Assembly (NCBI GenBank): GCA_008921705.1
Contig: VFFE01006609.1
Location: forward strand, 352,886 to 416,885
DNA: 64,000 bases
DNA from: Burhinus oedicnemus
Lineage: Eukaryota > Chordata > Aves > Charadriiformes > Burhinidae
Reading direction: 5' to 3'
The position numbers were made by a program, and so were the translations under genes. The notes beneath the pieces were generated by a model. The model saw only the letters and a program-made list of their open reading frames with translations. It made no database searches and was not told the origin of the DNA. Of the stretch, positions 24,167 through 38,700 are shown in pieces; the first letter of the stretch is position 1, and the number at the start of each line of letters is the position of its first letter.

Positions 24167-27100
24167 GAAATGTGCAGGGAAAAATAAAATGGTAAATATT
24201 TTATTTATTTTCCAGGATTTACACTAATTTGGTTTCTTATTTTTTACTTGCTGTTGTTAATTTGATACTACAGAATAGGCTTTAAAACCAGACATTTTTA
24301 TTGAAAATTGTATTGTGTTGAGAATGCTTAAAAATATAGGCAAACCCCCATATTATTCAAATGGAGACCTCTTCTACTTTTCTTGCTTCCCTGAGATTAC
24401 AAGTTTCAGATAGAACTGACTATTTTATGGATGAACTAAGACAGCACTGCTTCTGTGGAATCATCCCACAGACTTTGACAGTCTATAGTGTTACTGCTGA
24501 TGCTTCACCACAAAAATCTAGTTCTGCTTTGCTTTGTCTAGAAGGGAATGGAGTCAGACTGTGTTGGTTTTTTGCACAAGAATCAGGAATAAATGTCACT
24601 CCAAGCACTTCTCAGGCAAATGTCTACATCTATATTAAACATTTTGACCTAGAGGTAACTGAGTCTAATCAATCACTAAGAATTTTGAATTTAAACATAC
24701 ATGAAAACTAGTAAGGTGCCGTTCTTCAAAATGTTTCTCTGGTATAGCAGCTTTGATTTAAATAATTCCAAGAGAAGCTATAGTGTCACCAGTCAACTTC
24801 TATGCTACTTTTCAAGAATACAAAAGAATGAAAGTTTATTTGCTTTAGCTTGAAACTATTTCAACTAGCTCTTGCAAAAGTTTTGTTTGTCTACATGACA
24901 ATTTACTACTTTGGTTTCTAACTTGCATCAGTTGGCACATAATGAGATCAAGTAACAGCTCAGCCTTAAGCTGTCTGTCTGTCAGCATATTAGCTATTCT
25001 GTCATGGAATAGGAACTAGCAGAGCAGCTTGGATAAATCAGCTTTCGCAGTTGTCATTTCCAGCTATATGAGGACTTTATGTTAGAAATATACTGCCTAG
25101 ATTAGGCACGAATTGATAGCTGTGCTCTCCAGGAATGATGAAGAAATATCAGAGATGATCATTATCCACATAGTCAGCTTCTTCCGGCCAGTCACTGCTT
25201 CGTGTTCCATGGGAATAACTCTAACCCATCTCCTTCCGTACAGCTGAGCTTGCAAGAGAAACAGTGAAAAATTACATCTGCAAGTGCTTTTGTAATGGAG
25301 CTGAGCAGCTCGTAGAACAGAATTCCTGAAAGTGCTGCATGGGTTGGACACTGTTTCTTATGAGGTATAAGGAAACAAGAAGCCAACATCGTATTTCATT
25401 CAACAGGAAGTTTGTTGAAGGAAAAGGGTAAAACAGAAACAAAGAAACAAAAGAATAAAATTTAGTCTCTGCAAAGCAATGTGGAATGCTGAACTGCGTC
25501 ACAGGACTAGCGCAAAGGTTAAAATTGGAATCTACAATGTTGTAGAAATCTTAGCCTCAGTTTCAATCCCAGTGCATATCAGAGCAAATCAAAGCTGCTG
25601 TAATTTAAATGGTAGCAGTTGTACACAACAGAGTATGAAGACCTCTTCTTTTTTGTGATTAGTCCTGCCTAGCAGGGTTACACATCTTACAGGAGGGCTG
25701 CATGACTTGGGAAACCACCTAATCATTGGGCAACAGCGTAACAGAATCTGACCCAGTAATCATATCAGCTATGACATGTGGGTTCTTTTTTTAATTTTAA
25801 TAACTTTTCTACTACATTGCTTCATTATTTGTAGAAAAGACAGAGAAAAAGTTTCTGTTAAAATAAATTTATCTTAAACTTTAAAGGTATTTCATATTGT
25901 CGCATTCTAGTTTATCTTGATTCACCCTATCAGATCTTGTAATGTCTCCCTTTCCAGCTATCCTGCCTTTAAACCCTTCTGTCAGAAAAGCTAAAATTGA
26001 AGAACTTCTGTTCTTTGAACCACCTAAAGAAGGAAACAAAGACCATTGGTAAGTTTTTCTGCAGTGAAATGGGCTAATGATATTAGCCTTCCTAATCATG
26101 CAGTTCTGTATCAGATTACTAATGCTCTGGCCATATTTCATAGTATTTCACTCATAGCAGCTTTTCCATTCCATGTAAAGTTGTTAGGACACACTGTGGG
26201 GCACGGGGAACAACCTTGAAGAAAAGTTCTTTTTATCCACCCCTGGCAAATGAAATGCATTTCTTTATAATGTGATTGCAGGTAGTGACTTTAGAGTCTC
26301 CACAAAACTTTATTTAAGATGACATAAGATGGTGTTTAGAGAACAGCAGTCTGTTGTGTCCCCAGCCTTAACAAATGGCTGTTTTAGTAAGAGTTGTCTG
26401 AGGATGAGCTGAAGACGTGATAAGCTAGCTGGCCATGCTTAGCTTTTGAAGCTGCAGAAGATTGTGGTGGAAACTTCAGGATTTAGGATGCACTGCAATA
26501 TGTTCCATTTGTTTGTGAACAGAAAACGTGAGATTTGGTCTAAAACTGTGTGTGGTGAGGAAACAGAATAGCATTGAGTCCCATCGGGAGGTTTCAGCAT
26601 GATGAAATGAGTAAACAGCACTGGATGAAAAGATCTGTACCTCTTGAATACTCTTCTCTGCAATAGGTACTATTAAGAGCAAGCATCATGATACACAAAA
26701 ATGAAAACAGACTATATAGGCACAGGTTAATTTTATGCAATAGCAATATGCATCCCCTAAATGAAAAAGCACTGGTCTTTCTATTACTCATACATTATTA
26801 GGAACTGAATTATGTGCCTTAGGGGTTAGTTTTCTCTTTCTCTAGAATTTTGAGATAAGTTTTACAACCAGTTTTGGAGCAGTGGATAAACATACTCAGA
26901 CATGGCATTTGAGTAGCTGTGTACTGCACATAGCGTTTTACTGTTACAAAAGTCACAGGTATAGACAGGAACATATTTAATAGAAAAAAAGAGATTCTGT
27001 TAAACTAATAATTACATGGAAGTCTGCACCGTGTGGTGTTCTTGCCTGTCTGTATTCTGGTTTCATACCTATGGGACCAGAAACTGCTAGATGGAAGCTG

Positions 27101-30100
27101 TCCCTATTATGTAGAACACTGGCTCAGGTAAAAATGATCCTTACACATAGATAACTGACTCTAAGAAAAAGCTGGTTTCGTAGCTGTCCATAAGAATCTT
27201 TTGATTTGAAAATGTTGTTTTTCCGTATGAGAAATCTGAAGTATGAATATTTCCACCAGTGATAAAAGATGAATATGCTTTCCCCAGGAGCATCTCCCAA
27301 ACCCATTCCAATATGTCAATCTAGAGCTTTACTAAGTGGTGCCTGCCATTCATGCCAAAGTGTGGTCTGCTTTTGAGATGTGACATATGGGCACTGAGAT
27401 TAAACCTCTAAGCTTATCACTTACAAATTTAGCTAGGATAGAACGTCAGACGCCTCAAAGTTTTTTTGCCCACATCATAAATTGAACAGATTTTTTTATG
27501 GTATTCTGACAAGGCACAAATATAAGAATCAAATTAAGCAAAAATTGTAAAAAGTAATACAAGAAATGAAATCAAATACTGTAGGAGCTGAAACTTGAAC
27601 TGGGGGGAATTGATAGGAGCTTCTTTTGTACTTGTCTAAGAATGAAATAAATACTGTCTTGCAATTTGTGTGGCAATGTACTGGAGAAAAATAGAGAAGG
27701 TAGCCTTTAACTTAGAATGATAAGATTTCTGACCGCAGTTCTTCAAATGCCTGTTGTTCACAGTCTTGGAGCTATTGTCATTTTTCTAATGCAGATGTGA
27801 ATGAGGTAAAAATCTTATTTCAATCCATTACTACTTTTTCACTGCTCATCTGAAAACACGTTGAAAAGCTGAACTCCCACATGAAGGCCCCAATATTGCA
27901 GGGTACTTGCTCATGTGCCAGGCTTTAAACACAGATAAGCACTATTGGCTTTAACACTAAAGGTCAGCAGTAAATTGAGAGATTTTTTGATCCCAGTTGC
28001 CACCTTTATACTACTATGGGATCCTACTTCACCGTCTTCACAGAAGGCTTTTTAGCATCTGTATGGAAGCATAGCATAGCCTATAAATTGTAGTCTGAAG
28101 TGGGATTTTTTGTTTGTTTACCTAATTTCCACTAAGCTTTTGAAAGAAAAGGAACATATGGACACTATATATAGGAATTACTTCTCTCCAAATGAAGTGG
28201 AGCTACCTGTGGGACTCAACAAAGCAGCTGTTTAGAGATCGCAGTAATTTTTGAACAAGAAATGAAAAACATGATTTCAGGATCACTGTGCAGATGAGCA
28301 ACATCTGTGTTTAATACAGCAATGTAGCATCACTTTGTTTTTGCAAAGGTACAGGATTCAGTTTAAACCTTTGGGATTTAAAACTAATCAAATTAAAGAT
28401 CAAGCCAGGGACTGATACTTTAAAGATGGACACTGATGTCATTTTCTTAATAGAATGTCATTACAGTTGAGAGGAAACAGTGAGACACACTCTGTTGTCA
28501 TGGTTCTTTTCTCTTTTTGGAAAAGCTGTGTAAGTGACATTGAAACTATGTTCAGACATTGCTGAATAGGCTGCTTAAGCAGTTTTGGGGGATATGTCAA
28601 GCTATTCTGCTTACCACTTTGGCAATCGGTAAAGTCAGCTAAATAAAAAGGTCTGGTTAGTACAATGCTTCTGTCATATTCTAAGTGAAAAAAAGTACCA
28701 GTAAGAGTGTATAGTTTGGTGGGCTGAATCCTTCTGATGACCTCATTGTAGAACCCATGCTCATGTCTCCCTCCTTGATCAGTGAAGACAAAGCTCTTTG
28801 TTTACAGCTTCAAGAAGATATTTTTTTTTTTCTCAGTGAGAAGCATTGGCCATCAGACCTTTTTCCAAAAGAAGCATGACAAACATGAATGTGGTAGTCA
28901 TCCTTGGATTGAATGCATCAGGTCATTTAAAATTTCGATTAGCATTTCAGGCACTTCCAGCAAAGCTTTTTAACTGTGTACTCATCTATTTTCATCTAAA
29001 TTTCAAAAACAGAGGTCATAGTTTGATAGAACTGATTTATTTAAACATTTTATTTAAATATTTTAAAATAATTTTATAAAAGCATCCTGAATGAAGACAT
29101 CAAGAGTTACAGAGCTTAGCTGCTATTTCTACATGCCTTTTTGTCTAAAGATATGTCTGTGAATGGATATTTCTGTAATGAATCGGAAGTGACTGATAAT
29201 GACAATGCCCGTAGGATCTAATTGGAGCAACAGCTGAGAAGGCAAACTTAAGCGTCAAGAAATATTTTAAAGAGTGGTCACAAATCTCGTCATGGATCTA
29301 GCCATAAAAAAGCAAACAAAGCTGATTGATAGTCAGATTTTGCTACGGCAGTTAATGCTGTCCTTACTGATTGTCATCTGTGCTACCATCTGGAACAAAG
29401 TAGCCATAGTCCTCTTGTAGGACCTATCTTATAAATAACTATACAATATTAGGAATTATGCAATAATTTTCCTACTTGATTTTCCATTTGGCATGGATTT
29501 CAAATAGCATAATATAAACAATGCAAAAAGGTTTGCATAGAAAGCAGTATGTTTCAAGTCTCTGTTAGGTGAACTATGATCCCTAATATATCCAAAATCT
29601 GGTGCAGCATCTATTTCTGTAAGCTTTATCTGTCTTAGCCAGCTGATTCAGAAGAAATATATATTATTTATGTATGAAGAAGACAGAACCTGTGAAAGAG
29701 CATAAAAAAGCCTGTTTTGATTAATTCAACTGATGCACAACAAAATTTTGGTAGCTGTTTCATAGAGAAACATCTATTTAGCTATCTAGATATTAAGTTT
29801 TTCACAGACATATTTTAAATATTTAACTACACCATTAAGTCTTATTAACATTATGTTTTTATTTTTAATTTAAAAAATTCACAAGTCTTCCTAAGTCTTT
29901 CGTCTTGATGAGGCTATGTATTTGTCTTAATAAACATTCTGTGAATATTTAATGTTAAAAAATAAAATATACATATGTTTTCCCTTTTGGTAAGAGCTTC
30001 ATGGAGATCACACTGAAGTTGCTATTTTGTGTACTAACTAATTATTAATTTTTCTACAAGCCAAATAGTTCATTACTATTTGTACAGAAACCTGGCTATA

Positions 30101-30319
30101 ATGGTGATTTTGGCATCTGTTTTGAGGTTATCTGAGGATGCTGGGGTGTCCTACATTCCTGAATAAATATTTGTGTGTTAAGAAAATGGGATTCTCACTG
30201 AAAATTCAGTAAGAATGTCTTCCCTTAAGATCAGGCTTATAAAAGAGAGCGTTTGAAGCATACCAAGTGGAATTTCCGTATGTGGATGGGAACTTCCTTC
30301 CAGGGATGGTTCAGATAGA

Positions 30320-30345
30320 ACATAACATGACATAACATGACATAT
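30320..30345. repeat. 10-bp tandem repeat, about 2.5 copies
   Basis: The unit ACATAACATG is repeated twice exactly, followed by a partial third copy. It is a short minisatellite-like slippage repeat. Confidence 0.8.
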
Positions 30346-32545
30346 ATTTGCACCTGGATATTCCTTGCTTCTTATCAAAAGGCTATCATACTATGGCATT
30401 GTTGAAAGGTAGTTTTCACAAGAGCTGGAGAGACATTTCAGATGCGTGTGGTTCCATAAGATTTAGAAGAAAAGTTTGCAAAGCCATCCGATAGCAGCTC
30501 TATCTCCCTGACTTGTAAAAACTTACCTTCACTATAATGAGGCTTGGCAGCAGTGAGCCTGTTGCAGCTTCTGTTTCTGACTTTGAGAATAGTGGACAGT
30601 TACTTTGTTGTTCGTGCATTGACCTTATGGTCAACCATCTAGGCTGATACTGCTTTTTGTACATAGAAGAGAATGCCTGGTACACTGTGGCTTTTCCCAA
30701 GAAACAGCTTTCTGATTTTATCCTAATCTTTCTTTCTGATAGAACTGGGATATAAAGCTGGATACTGTCCTTGCCTAATTCTTTTTCATGCCTTTCTTCT
30801 GATGTCAGCATCAGTGAGCTAGAATGTTCCAGATGATGAACTTTAGCAATGGTCACTTTTGTATTTCCATATATAGCACTAAATAAATGCAAACATGCAG
30901 CATAAAGGTATATAGTATATTTCGTAATTGCAATACGGGAGGCAGAGATAGCATGTGCATGCTGATTGTTTTCTCTCCTGTGTATTTATGCTGCATTTTC
31001 CCACTCCCACCCTACAGAAGATGGTCATATGCCATCTTGATGTAGTTGGTATAATGGACAAAGAACAGATAAAATATTCTTCAGTTACTGAATCATGTTT
31101 ATCAGTTCAGTAATTGTTTTCATATTAAATGTTTCTTTTATTTGCTTGTGTTTAAACAATATTTAAGTATTATGAAAGATTATGAGATGGGAAAAGTGGT
31201 GCATTCTTCCCACCCATTCTTTACTGCTAGAATGTTATTACAAATGAATCAAAGAATTCACTTCAGTGGTATGTAGTTTAACATTTTTTTCTTCAAGTAG
31301 AAGAAATGTCTTAAGTATGCTGCTTGCCACCTACAGAAGGGTTTGTAATATAAAAAGGTTACATTCAAAATAAGTAAAACCTAACATGCAGACTCATTCT
31401 GGCAGTAATTTTTCTCCTTAGAGCAGCCCAGCTACTCTCTGTGTATTACAATATGTAGGCCAAAATATGTTTACTTTCTACCTTAGTGCTGGGTATCATT
31501 TCAAGCCCATTAGGTCAGACCTGAAGAGTGATTGTTCAGAACTCCTGAAACTCTTCAGAAAAATTGCTATTTTGGTCACATTAAGACTTTTGCCTCTCCC
31601 CCTTCCCATCTGTTTTTAAATGCCTGGATGTTCAAATACCCGTGTAGGAAGGTGTTAAAAGAAATGCTCATCATTATGTCTTGAAGCAAAGGAACAAATA
31701 TCTTATGAATGCTCACTCTGATATCTTCAGACTTCCTGAGCAGTGATATTTCGAAAAGGTTTGTATTCCTCATTCATTGCTATGTTTCCCAAGCACAGTT
31801 GCAGGTTTTGAAGGCTTTACTTCCAGAATGCGATTTTTAATTAATATATTTTAGCACAAGCTTTATATTTAGCTACCCTCATGAATAAAATATTCTGCTG
31901 CTTCTGAAACCTGTGGAAATAGGATGTTATTTTTAATGGGCATGTTTTCTGGTAAGATTTCCTAAGTCTGGAGTGGATACGTGTTGCTGGAATATGCCAT
32001 TTGAATTTTTCCTTTTGTCTTAAAGATGACAAAGAACAAGCTTTCTTTTCAGCATTCATTAATTGATGTGGTTTAGGTTACTTTTAATTTATGAAGCTGT
32101 AACAGTGAAGCAGAATGTTTTGAGGCCATCTTGTAAACCAGTTATCACATATCAAGACTAAAATCATATTAAATAGTAACTACAGGAATGCTATCCAAAG
32201 AAGGGCACTTTGAGATGGAATTAGGTTTTTAATTACTTCATTTCATTAAATAGAATTCACTCATTTACTCAAATACAGTTGTAATCACAAAATATAGACA
32301 CAACTATAACTCATACATAGGACTGTTAAAATATTTTTCTAAAAAAAAGGTCCTTTACAAAAAAACATTTCCTTCAAAATGGGAAAGTTCATTTTGATAA
32401 CTAACTAAAGCAAGCTAAAATAAACATTGTAGATACTTATATTTTTATTTAAAATTATTGACAGATTTCATGTTGATAATGTTGAAATGTTTAATTTGCA
32501 GAAGTTGGTTTTTGGTTCATCTATCTTTCTGTTTGCTTCAGGTTT

Positions 32546-32565
32546 NNNNNNNNNNNNNNNNNNNN
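32546..32565. other. Assembly gap (20 N)
   Basis: There are exactly 20 N between AT-rich unique flanks. The round number suggests a placeholder, so the true missing length is unknown. Nothing in the flanks suggests what is missing. Confidence 0.98.
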
Positions 32566-34037
32566 ATGAATATTAATATGGGAACCTTTTAATAGCTCAA
32601 CATTATTAAGATTTTCAGATTTTTCTCAGATTTCCAGACATTTTTTAAAAAAACCAAAACTGACATTGAATTCCATTCTAACCTAAAGTAAATATTGACT
32701 GTAATTTTTCGATTTGGTTTGCTGGAGGTTGCTTACATATAAATTCAAGTTGGCAAGTTCTAATAATCACTAAACAAAATTGTGTAAGTTAATTTATGTA
32801 TAATCTGAGCTGATTGGCACAAACTTCATTCAGTAAATACCAAATACAGATCCAAAATTTCTTCAGGTTCTGATGTCTTGTCACTGCATACTCATCTCAG
32901 TTTGTGATGGCAAGCCTTAGTTTGTCCATACGAAGCATTTTTCTTTTCTGATAATAAACTGCTATTCTGCAGAAGGTATCTGGGAACCTTACTGAGAAGC
33001 ATGAATTTGAACATAAGGCAATTTTTATGCTGCTAAATGTGAAATCATAATGTTTTTGCTACTTAAACCAAGCTTATTTCGCAGCCTGATTTATTGTGGC
33101 ACAGGAAAAAATGAGAAAAAACCATGAGATACTGAGTCACTGAAGTGAATAAATCTTTAAGAGAGCCTTAGCACTGCTGTTAATTTAAAAAATTTGCCTA
33201 AACCATTTCTGTGTAAAAATGGTGGCTGCTGTTTCTCAAAACCAGATTTGGTTTTCTTTTAATTACTGTTTTGTGATGGTATTTTAAAAGCCAGTTCTGC
33301 AGCACACGAAGATCGGAAGAAAGGCAAGTAAAGGGAGGAGAGCTTTGCTCAGGTTGTTCTGGACATAGGTAAGATGCGTAACTCAGCTTCTCATACAAAA
33401 TAAACCAAGAACCCCAGACCTCCAGAGGGCTGAGGAATCTGTAGTTGAAAAGACTGCTTGGTGGTCAACGACAGAAACCAGTTACCAGTTCATCCTACTA
33501 ATGGTATCTCTGCAAAAAGTTTTAGAGGCAAGGCAAGTTTCTTTCACTGGCTAAGTGTCTTCTCTTCAGTGAACAAAGTTAAAAGGCATGATTAGCAAAA
33601 TGCTTCAAGAAGGAAGCACCAAATCTCTTCAGAGGAATCTGTTTTGAGAATAATCATCAGAGAACTTACAAAGTCAGCTTTGTTGGCAAAAAGAGACAAA
33701 AAGCATTCTAAAAACTTCTTCCTGTTGGAAGCATCAAGTTTGAGTACCCAGGGCTTTCGGCTAGGTTAAATTGCACCTCATGAAAAACACACAAGAGGGG
33801 TTCATTTAAAGTAGATTTTCGGCTGTGGTCCTCCTTCAGATTGAAGATTTAGCTCCTTAGTTGGGCAATATAGAGCAGGACCATCCCATCCCACGTGTAT
33901 TATTAAGATCAGCAATATCAGCAATGAACAGAACACATGACCCAGGCTTATGCCAGAACAAAGCTCCTTTCTTGAAAAGGAAAAGAAGTTTTACTAATGT
34001 GAATTGGCAATTCTTTTAGGGTAAATGTGATGAGACA

Positions 34038-34103
34038 AGCAGTGAGATTCTTTTTCATTTTCAGAGAAATAGCAGTGAGATTCCCATATGTTTTCAGAGA
34101 AAT
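34038..34103. repeat. 33-bp tandem duplication
   Basis: Two adjacent 33-base units share AGCAGTGAGATTC at the start and TTTTCAGAGAAAT at the end. They differ only in the seven central bases (TTTTTCA against CCATATG). It is an old slippage or unequal-exchange duplication. Confidence 0.85.
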
Positions 34104-35113
34104 AAATAGTTGTAGAAATACTCTACCCTTCTTATGCCCTATTTTTTCTCAGCCTTTAAAACTATAGATTGAAGTAACACAGATTCAGGTCAGTGGAGCG
34201 TAAAGTGGCTGCCTATGGCAGAATTTGGACCAGAACATGAGATTTCCATTCTCATCTCTTCCATAGTGGAGAGGAAGGTAGACAGTTGATAAAGTCTATA
34301 ACTTTGTATGGGGAGGAGTTTAGGCATTGTTAGCAATTCTGCTGTTTTACAAATGTCTTGAATTAAATGAGATTACAGAAAAGTCTATTCTAATTTAATC
34401 AAATTAAATGTAATTAGATTTTGTATTAATTTTTTTTCTGTGTCACATTTATTACCTTTAGGAGGATTTGTAATATAGTATAAATTGTAGCTCATAATAG
34501 GAAGTCAGAGCAATAGAGAACTGAGTTTTTGTTCTATTAGACGTTACAATTCTAAGAGTGATTAATTTCTTCTTTAAAAAGATTTGTTTCTTTACTTGAC
34601 AAGTCAGTGTTTATGAACAAAACTTTTCAGTTTAGTTACCATCACATCACTCTCAAAATCAATAAACTTAGGTTTTAGTTATGAACAAAATTTGTGCTAA
34701 TTTTACTCCTATGGCACAGAGAAGAAAAAAAAAAAGAAAATTGAGATTGGTTTTCTTCTTTCTGCTTTGCTGGATGAAGTAGAAATTCTGTCTGTTCCCC
34801 AGTGTGTTAACCAGCACATGAATCCCATTTGTTAGGAAAATCTTTCCTTTGTAGCCAAATTTTTAGAAATCTGGCACAAAAACAGATAAGATCCAGTGAA
34901 TGTAGAAGCATTTTTCCTGTGTTTGTGTTGTTAATGGAACAAGTTAGTTGCATGGTTTTATGCTATATGTGCTGATCAGAATGACACTGTTCCTATCCAT
35001 GATTCCATGAGATTAATTTCAGTTAAATTTAGGCCATTGCAAAATGCTGCTGATAAAACCAGCTTGTGTGTTACTATTGCCAGTCACTGCCATAACAAAT
35101 GTGATTTTGGTAT

Positions 35114-35735
35114 CATAGAATCACAGAATCATAGAACAGTTTGAGTTGGAAGGGACCTTTAAAGGCCATCTAGTCCAGCCACCCTGCAATGAGCTGGGAC
35201 ATCTTCAACTAGAGCAGGTTGCTCAGAGCCCCATCCAACCTGACCTGGAATGTTTGCAGGGATGGGGCATCGACCACCTCTCTGGGCAACCTGGACCAGT
35301 GTTTCACCACCCTCAGTGTAAAAAATTTCTTCCTTATATCGAGTCTAATTCTCCCAGCTTTTAGTTTAAAACCATTACCCCGTGTCCTATTGCAACAGGC
35401 CCCATTGCAAAGTTTGTTCCCATCTTTCCTGTAGGCCCCCTTTAGGTACTGGAAGGCTGCCATAAGGTCTCCCTGGAGCCTTCTGTTCTCCAGGCTGAAC
35501 AACCCCAACTCTCTCAGCCTGTCCTCATAGCAGAGATGCTCCAGCCCTCTGACCATCTTCGTGGCCTCCTCTGGACTCGCTCCAACAGGTCCATGTCCTT
35601 CTTATGTTGGAGGCCCCAGAGCTGGACATAGTATTCCAGGTAGGGTCTGACCAGAGCAGAGTAGAGGGGGAGAATCACCTCCCTCGACCTGCTGGCCACG
35701 CTGCATTTGGTGCAGCCTGGAATACGATATGCTGG
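35114..35735 (-). mobile_element. CR1 LINE copy 3, 5'-truncated
   Basis: This reverse-oriented CR1 fragment has well-kept 3' terminal octamer-type repeats (TCATAGAATCACAGAATCATAGAA) at its low-coordinate end. It covers the 3' UTR and ORF2 C-terminus up to about the [13 protein letters not shown] region, then breaks off near 35735. A frame at 35209-35556 encodes the C-terminal part ending [11 protein letters not shown] one-base deletion near 35563 shifts the frame relative to the upstream part at 35514-35699. Bases 35115-35361 are identical to the matching part of copy 4, while the rest differs at about one base in ten. Confidence 0.96.
35209..35699 (-). pseudogene. CR1 ORF2 C-terminal remnant (copy 3)
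   Basis: The frame encodes the region after the RT catalytic core: [19 protein letters not shown], then, after a one-base shift, [21 protein letters not shown] and the terminal RLPREVVDAP and LDGALSNLL blocks. No catalytic motif is included, because the element is truncated downstream of the FADD site. It is non-functional. Confidence 0.9.
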
Positions 35736-38700
35736 AGGGATTATCTGGTGATCAGTTCAGATCTTAGCTGTGCTGTTCTCCACCCTTTTTGGGAGTGCAG
35801 AAGACCTTTCACCATATTCCAGATCACCTGCAGTGAACCAGATCCTCTCCCTTTCATTTATTCTGCTACTTCTCCGGTACAATCTGAGAGTGAAGCAGAC
35901 CTTTGCCGTAAGAAATTTCAACATTCCCATCTCCAGCTGTTAGTGTGATACTGACCATTGATTTGTTTAAGTCTAGTCAAGTCATCAAAGACAACAGATT
36001 TCCAGTAATGACTTTAGCTTAATTCTAGAAAGAATATTTTTACTGATTTTGCTTTGTAAACTTCTTAACTCACTGTAAAATGCTCTCAAAATTGGATTCA
36101 TCAGTTCTTGCCAGGCAACAAATTACTGCAGATGAATAATAGATGCTCCATGCTACCAGATTTGCTTCTTTTGCTGTTATTTATTTCCTGCTAGGTTAAG
36201 CAGCCTCCTCTTTTACCTAGTCCTCACACTGGCCCTGCTTCCAAGTGGCTGGTCTGTGCAGTCTTTTCAGTTTATGATGAAAAGCAAACAATTGACAAGG
36301 TGCAGTAAGTAGCACAAATTCATCATCCATTTCTCCATTTCATGAACATCCTGCATTTTTGAAACTGTTTTCATTCCTTTTGGAGCCTGGAGACTGCTGA
36401 AGTAATAATAGCTTACCCTAGGAGCAGATTTCTTTAGTAAACACTATACCTTTGTGAAGAAATATCTATTATTACATTCTAAAGAAAACCAAGGATACAC
36501 TTTTATTGGGGTTTGATTGTTTTGGTTTTTTGTTTTGTTTTGTTTTTTGTTGTTGGTGGTGGTTTTTTGTGGGTTTTTTTTTGTTAGTTTTTTTTTTTGT
36601 TCCAAAATATTTGTTTCTTTACTAAAAGAAATAGAAAATTTTGGGGATTTTTATCCATCCATTCTAGCATAAATCAGTGTGACTTACCATTTCTGAGTAA
36701 ACTTTTATGAAATTGACAGTATCTAGAGGTGTGTTTGTGGTTAACTAAGATGCTTCATAATGCAGCTTGCATCTTTGTATATCACAGGCCAGAACCTACT
36801 GAGGAGTAGAACTCTCACCTGTGTTTTAAAAGTCACAAATTTTTGTAAGGCAAAAGCTCAAAGCTTATTTTGGATCTTACGTCTGTATCCTTCCCTGTAC
36901 TTTAAAGTATTCACAGTCAGTAGCAACTGAAGATCTAAGAAAAGCATTTCTATTTTGATACCTACACAGTAGAACATAGCTCTGGGAATTTTATTCATTT
37001 TGGGTACTTATGCTACACTGAAACTTTTTTTTTTTTCAGGTGAAACTGAATCAATATTTATGAAAAATGACATTTTGTCTATAAATATTAGTGGAAGAGT
37101 TTAAATATTTGGTTTCACAATGCTCAGGCTAGTCCATGCAGTATCAGAAATTAGTGTAGAAGTGACTGATGGAACATAAATTAATGCATTTTAAGCATAT
37201 ATAATCATATCTACCTCTTTTCGCATAATTGTACAGTGATGCAATGCACCCCAAGTTTCTTCCCAAAGCTAAAATATTAATCTATAAAGGGAGGGATACT
37301 AGTTCTGCAGTTCCTACAGTGACTAAACATTAAATGGCTGCATTAAATAACTGGTTTTTGGACAATTGATATCATAACGAAAGGACAACTTATTGCTGCA
37401 CATTTTAGGGTGCGCTACATTTTGAATCCTTCAGAATACAAAGCTGCTGAACATTTTGCTAAGTAAAAGATCAGCTTATTGATACATATAGTTTTAAAAG
37501 CTTCATACAGATTACAGTTAAAAAACAGCAAGAACTTGTCAGCAATTAAATGTCAGCTGTCCTTCAGATTTATTGATAAAGATTCTATTTGGTGGTAATA
37601 GCAAAGGTATTATGTCTGGGACAATTTTCGTTGTTCACTAAATTTGATGATAGAGCATCGTAAGAAAAAATGCTTGGAAATACAATTTTCTTGATAAGGA
37701 ATGCAAGGGTTTTTTTCTTGCGATAAGGTGTTTACAACACAAACTGCTAAGTAGCCTATATAATCTGTTGATGTATAAGTGAATAGCTGAAAAGTACAGA
37801 CAATGTGGTCTTATACAGGTCTTAATTATAAGATGCTTTTCACACCTCTGATCAACTGTGAGGATTCTTATATTAAATCTAATTACTACAAGTATTCCAA
37901 ACCAAAGAACCATAATGTCATTAATTCAATAAAATGTCTTTCTGTATGAGCAAACTACAAGCGATCTTTTGCACAGATCTATTAATAGTTACAATAAAGA
38001 AGCAGAAAAGGGATTACAAAACTATAGATGAAAATGGCTAAAAGGTCCAGCAAAAGTCTGTACCTTTTCTTGCACAGTTTGGTTATTATGAAAACCTAGG
38101 AAAAGATTTCAGGTGGCCTTTATGCTGAGAAATCTGAAGATTCTTGGAGTCTTTTGAAGAATCTTAAAGCCTTTAGGATTTTGAAGCCAAGGTGTGAACT
38201 TATTCACTTCCTACGGATCATGAGTTTTGACTTTATTATAATTTTTGGAGGATATAGGAGACCTATTACACCTGGAGTTGTTGTGAGTTATTGCAAGGTT
38301 ATACCAACACACATATTTTTGGATATTTAATGGAGAACCAAAAAGATGAATTAAATTACAAGACTTCTTGTGAGTTCTTGTCTATCTTCCAAGAAAATAA
38401 TTTCAACATGTCAGAGGAGAAATTAATACTGGACTCTGACCCAACAAGGTGCAAAATTGTTGCTTACTATATTAGTAAATAAGCTTATTTAGCACTGCTA
38501 TTCAGGATGGTTGATTTCAGTGCAAATGAATTCTTTTTCAATTTCAGAAAAAATCAATCCAGATATATTTTAGTTCACTATGGGAACAAAATATCTTGAT
38601 TAATATATGTGTGGGGTGATCCTCAGTCAGAACTTCCTACTGCACCACAACATGAAATGGAATTTGAATAGGGAGAGAGACTTATACTGAAATTGTTTCT

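Larger units (their letters stand above)
17824..35113. other. 17-kb unique AT-rich non-coding stretch
   Basis: I recognise no gene or interspersed repeat. Frames of 60 to 134 codons occur on both strands, at the rate expected by chance in AT-rich DNA, and none shows a family motif. Contents worth naming are an AAT-type microsatellite near 20696-20710, a palindrome at 24148-24166, a 10-bp tandem repeat at 30320-30345, the 20-N gap at 32546-32565 and a 33-bp tandem duplication at 34038-34103. Confidence 0.65.

Noticed and set aside
24361..24711. 116-codon plus-strand frame
   Set aside because: No domain or conserved motif seen; treated as chance.
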